A DNA stretch of 7,705 bases, from assembly GCA_016868485.1 (NCBI GenBank), contig VGGT01000087.1:1-7705 (forward strand). The letters are read 5' to 3'. The first letter of the stretch is position 1; every line of letters begins with the position of its first letter. The notes beneath the pieces were generated by a model. It did not search any database. It saw only the letters and a list, made by a program, of their open reading frames with translations, and was not told the origin of the DNA. Positions 5,916 through 7,705 of the stretch are shown piece by piece. The DNA comes from Bacteroidota bacterium (GTDB lineage Bacteria; Bacteroidota; Bacteroidia; UBA7662). Made by a program: the position numbers and the translations under genes.

Positions 5916-7520
5916 CTATCGGAGAATCATGATGGCCCCAGACAGTGTTCGCTCAGCCTCACCTGGATTTTTATAGGTTAACCGATAGGTATAGGTGCCA
6001 TTCGGGCAGTCAGAATCCTTGAAGCTGCCGTCCCATGATTCCCCTTGATCTACGGATGCGAATACTCTTTGCCCCCAACGGTTGTAGATTTCGATCTTGT
6101 ATGTTTTCCACGTACAAATGGCGATGGGCTGGAATCGGTCATTGACTCCATCGGAATTCGGTGTAAAGACATTGGGAATTGTAGGGATGCAAGGGTCTTC
6201 TTCTTTCGGGCAATCGTCTATGATCAATCGAAGTGAGCTGGTGTCGTTACCGCAGGCAAATGTGGAGATGCAAAGGACATCATAACTGCCTGTCGATGAA
6301 AAGGTATGGATTGGGCTGGGTGAAGTGGATGTATTGTTGGGGCCGCTATTGGGGTCGCCAAAATTCCAATTGTAGGCGGTGACAGATTGGCCAGCGCTGA
6401 GGGAGAATGCGTACTGCAAATCTGTACAGGTATCCGGTACTACGCGTCCGATTTGCGCTTGTAAATCACCCGAAAGAATATTCAGGTTCAGAATCCGTAT
6501 GCTGTCGCAACCGCTGATTGTTGTCAAGGTGTCGCTGTAGGTTCCACTTTGGGTGTAGAGGGTGCCCCAGGGCGCGGTATAATTGATGCAAGCGGTAATG
6601 TTCTGGGTGTTCACCGAGCCGCCTGGGTTGATAACGATGGTGTCTTTTGCGATAAAGGATTGGCAATTGTAGCTGATGGCGTATGATATTTCGTAGGTGC
6701 CTGGGGAACTGTTGGCCAAGTTGATCAGGCCGGTAGCGGCATCAATCGATAAACCAGCGGGGTTGGCGTAGAATGCTCCACTTGGGTTTCCCAGAAGATT
6801 GGGAGAAAGCGTGCCCGTTGAAGCGCAGAAGGGGCCCGGGGGGTAGTTGATGCTTGCGGAAGATGTATTGTTGGAACTGCAGCAATTGCCTGTTAATGCA
6901 CGCACACGATAGGGCGTAGTATCGCTCCAGCAGCAATACTGCACGGTTAGCCCCCTTAAGCTTCCCCCGAATCGGGTCTGGAAATGATCCACTACCTGAT
7001 CGATGGTGTTGCATCCCCCCTGGTACGAGCTTGTATCGCAGGAATACAAGCAAACGATTCCGGTATTGTTGCCGTTTGGCAGGTTAAGGATGTTATTGGG
7101 GTTGGGCGGGCTGATGATCCCTACGGGTGGAAAAATGGAAATGGTGGCAATGGAAGGATTGACCCCCAAAATGCTGGAAATAGAGATAGGAAATCCACAG
7201 TGGTTGTTCAATGCCGCTGAATTGAAGCCGGCATAATAGACCTCGGTTACGCAGGCTGAGAATGGACCGGAAATGGTTACCTGGACGGGTTCATAGCTGC
7301 AAATACCCAGGCGCAGGTTGGGTATGTTTTGGTCTATAATGATGCTGAGTTCACCGCCGTCGTAGTTGGCAAACATCATCCAGTTGCCGTTGGAGTCGCA
7401 GCTCACCGGGGGGTTCTGTGCCTGTGCCGGGCTGTAGAGGCAAAATATTCCGATAAGAAAGCAGATTAAAGTGCGTCGAATGAGATTATTTCGGACTTGA
7501 AAATGCATCAAATGGATCAT
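5916..7520 (-). CDS. Secreted multidomain protein with gliding-motility / T9SS type-B C-terminal domain
   Basis: This is probably a cell-surface or released protein exported by Sec and then the type IX secretion system. Its exact role is unknown. The 534 residues divide as follows. A signal peptide spans 1-34, with positive residues before the hydrophobic core LICFLIGIFCLY and cleavage after AQA. A Cys-rich region (36-222; 11 Cys) contains GGELSIIIDQNIPNLRLGIC and matches no domain I can name. An Ig-like module (about 228-300) includes FCASTGTLSP and GLSIDAATGLINL. A module ending in SGCDS (336-340) follows. Next is a PKD domain (about 355-437; WNFGDP at 385-390, HTFSSTGSYDV at 405-415). Last is the CHU_C/type-B sorting domain (446-534; PNVFTPNSDGVND, YNRWGQRVF, WDGSF, PNGTYTYRLTYK). 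Met5 is an alternative start. No catalytic domain is evident, so an adhesin or matrix role is inferred. No clear promoter box is seen upstream. Confidence 0.9.
   Translation of the reverse strand: MIHLMHFQVRNNLIRRTLICFLIGIFCLYSPAQAQNPPVSCDSNGNWMMFANYDGGELSIIIDQNIPNLRLGICSYEPVQVTISGPFSACVTEVYYAGFNSAALNNHCGFPISISSILGVNPSIATISIFPPVGIISPPNPNNILNLPNGNNTGIVCLYSCDTSSYQGGCNTIDQVVDHFQTRFGGSLRGLTVQYCCWSDTTPYRVRALTGNCCSSNNTSSASINYPPGPFCASTGTLSPNLLGNPSGAFYANPAGLSIDAATGLINLANSSPGTYEISYAISYNCQSFIAKDTIVINPGGSVNTQNITACINYTAPWGTLYTQSGTYSDTLTTISGCDSIRILNLNILSGDLQAQIGRVVPDTCTDLQYAFSLSAGQSVTAYNWNFGDPNSGPNNTSTSPSPIHTFSSTGSYDVLCISTFACGNDTSSLRLIIDDCPKEEDPCIPTIPNVFTPNSDGVNDRFQPIAICTWKTYKIEIYNRWGQRVFASVDQGESWDGSFKDSDCPNGTYTYRLTYKNPGEAERTLSGAIMILR
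6005..6019 (+). repeat. 15-bp direct repeat, copy 2
   Basis: This exact copy of the element at 5884-5898 lies within the codons for KDSDCPNG of the secreted protein's type-B sorting domain. Confidence 0.5.
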
Positions 7521-7557
7521 GTAAAATACAGGTTGTATAATGTTCAGGAGTCACTTA

Positions 7558-7623
7558 CAACCCAAAAATGGACGCGTTTGTTTGTCTAAGCAACCCAAAA
7601 ATGGGCGCGTTTGTTTGTCTAAG
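7558..7623. repeat. 33-bp sequence present twice in tandem
   Basis: Units 7558-7590 and 7591-7623 are identical except at their fifteenth base (A in the first, G in the second). Each begins CAACCCAAAAATGG and ends CGCGTTTGTTTGTCTAAG. The second unit contains CCCAAAAATGGG, a 4-bp inverted repeat around AAAA; the first has this weakened to CCA/TGG. The pair lies upstream of the secreted-protein gene, between it and the possible gene end at the right edge. The length is 11 codons, and the minus strand is open through both units in two frames, but neither has an ATG start, so coding is unlikely. Confidence 0.9.
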
Positions 7624-7642
7624 GCATTAAAAAGGCATTAAT
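7621..7642. repeat. 11-bp tandem repeat beside a palindrome
   Basis: AAGGCATTAA occurs at 7621-7630 and 7632-7641 (period 11). The second copy runs into the perfect 10-bp palindrome GCATTAATGC at 7635-7644. The first copy overlaps the last three bases of the 33-bp tandem unit. Confidence 0.7.
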
Positions 7643-7703
7643 GCAGTTCGCCGGCAGAGGGTTGACGCGACCGCAGCCAATCGGGCTTGAGCAGGGCAAT
7701 GAG
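7638..7703 (-). CDS. Possible C-terminal end of a gene running off the right edge
   Basis: On the minus strand one frame stays open from the window edge for 21 codons to a TAA at 7638-7640. It begins LIALLKPDWLR and ends QPSAGELH. It has a protein-like mix of hydrophobic and charged residues and would place a gene upstream of, and in the same direction as, the secreted-protein gene, with about 118 bp between. The fragment is too short to assign a family. The other two minus frames are also open over much of this short stretch, so openness alone is weak evidence. Confidence 0.35.
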   Translation of the reverse strand, partial: LIALLKPDWLRSRQPSAGELH

Positions 7704-7705
7704 CA

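Noticed and set aside
7521..7557. Promoter box for the secreted-protein gene
   Set aside because: The best minus-strand match, TATTTTAC next to the ATG, lacks the TTTG end and leaves no room for a start site; no full TAnnTTTG was found.
7641..7705. Plus-strand gene starting at ATG 7641 and running off the edge
   Set aside because: The ATG lies within a palindrome and repeat, there is no promoter box, and the Arg/Pro/Gly-rich translation looks less natural than the opposite-strand fragment ending in QPSAGELH.

Overview
The window looks like chromosomal DNA from a member of the Bacteroidota (Bacteroidetes), possibly a Flavobacteriales-like lineage of moderate GC content. Three things point there. 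One protein ends in the gliding-motility / type IX secretion type-B sorting domain. Candidate promoters match the Bacteroidota -7 box TAnnTTTG. None of the seven complete genes has a convincing Shine-Dalgarno sequence. The genus cannot be read from this sequence.

Layout. (1) On the minus strand from about 2012 down to 57 lie nhaD (Na+/H+ antiporter) and, 33 bp downstream, rfbC/rmlC (dTDP-4-dehydrorhamnose 3,5-epimerase). (2) Diverging from nhaD is a plus-strand gene for a compact RecD/Dda-like SF1B helicase (best start 2103, stop 3542). The 90-bp gap between them holds two back-to-back TAnnTTTG boxes that form a 19-bp near-palindrome. (3) Next comes a 167-bp non-coding leader. It holds a possible terminator end, a clear TATCTTTG promoter box, and seven gap-free 17-bp tandem repeats whose last base touches the ATG of prs. 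(4) A housekeeping operon prs - rplY/ctc - pth follows (3710-5884) with gaps of 30 and 21 bp. It makes PRPP, ribosomal protein L25 and peptidyl-tRNA hydrolase, and the same prs-ctc-pth order is known from Bacillus. (5) Convergent to it, on the minus strand (7520-5916), is a 534-residue secreted multidomain protein: signal peptide, Cys-rich N-terminal region, Ig-like module, 'SGCDS' module, PKD domain and type-B sorting domain. (6) At the right edge lie a 33-bp sequence present twice in tandem, a short 11-bp repeat, and possibly the last 21 codons of another minus-strand gene running off the window.

How the parts relate. prs, L25 and pth all serve nucleotide supply and translation and are probably co-transcribed through the repeat-bearing leader. 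NhaD supports pH and Na+ homeostasis, RfbC supplies a step of dTDP-L-rhamnose synthesis for surface polysaccharide, and the secreted protein is probably a cell-surface or adhesin-like T9SS cargo. No phage, transposase, CRISPR, rRNA or tRNA was recognised. I did not find a convincing new multi-gene system. The most unusual structures are the 17-bp repeat leader of prs, the back-to-back promoter palindrome, and the 33-bp tandem duplication near the right edge.
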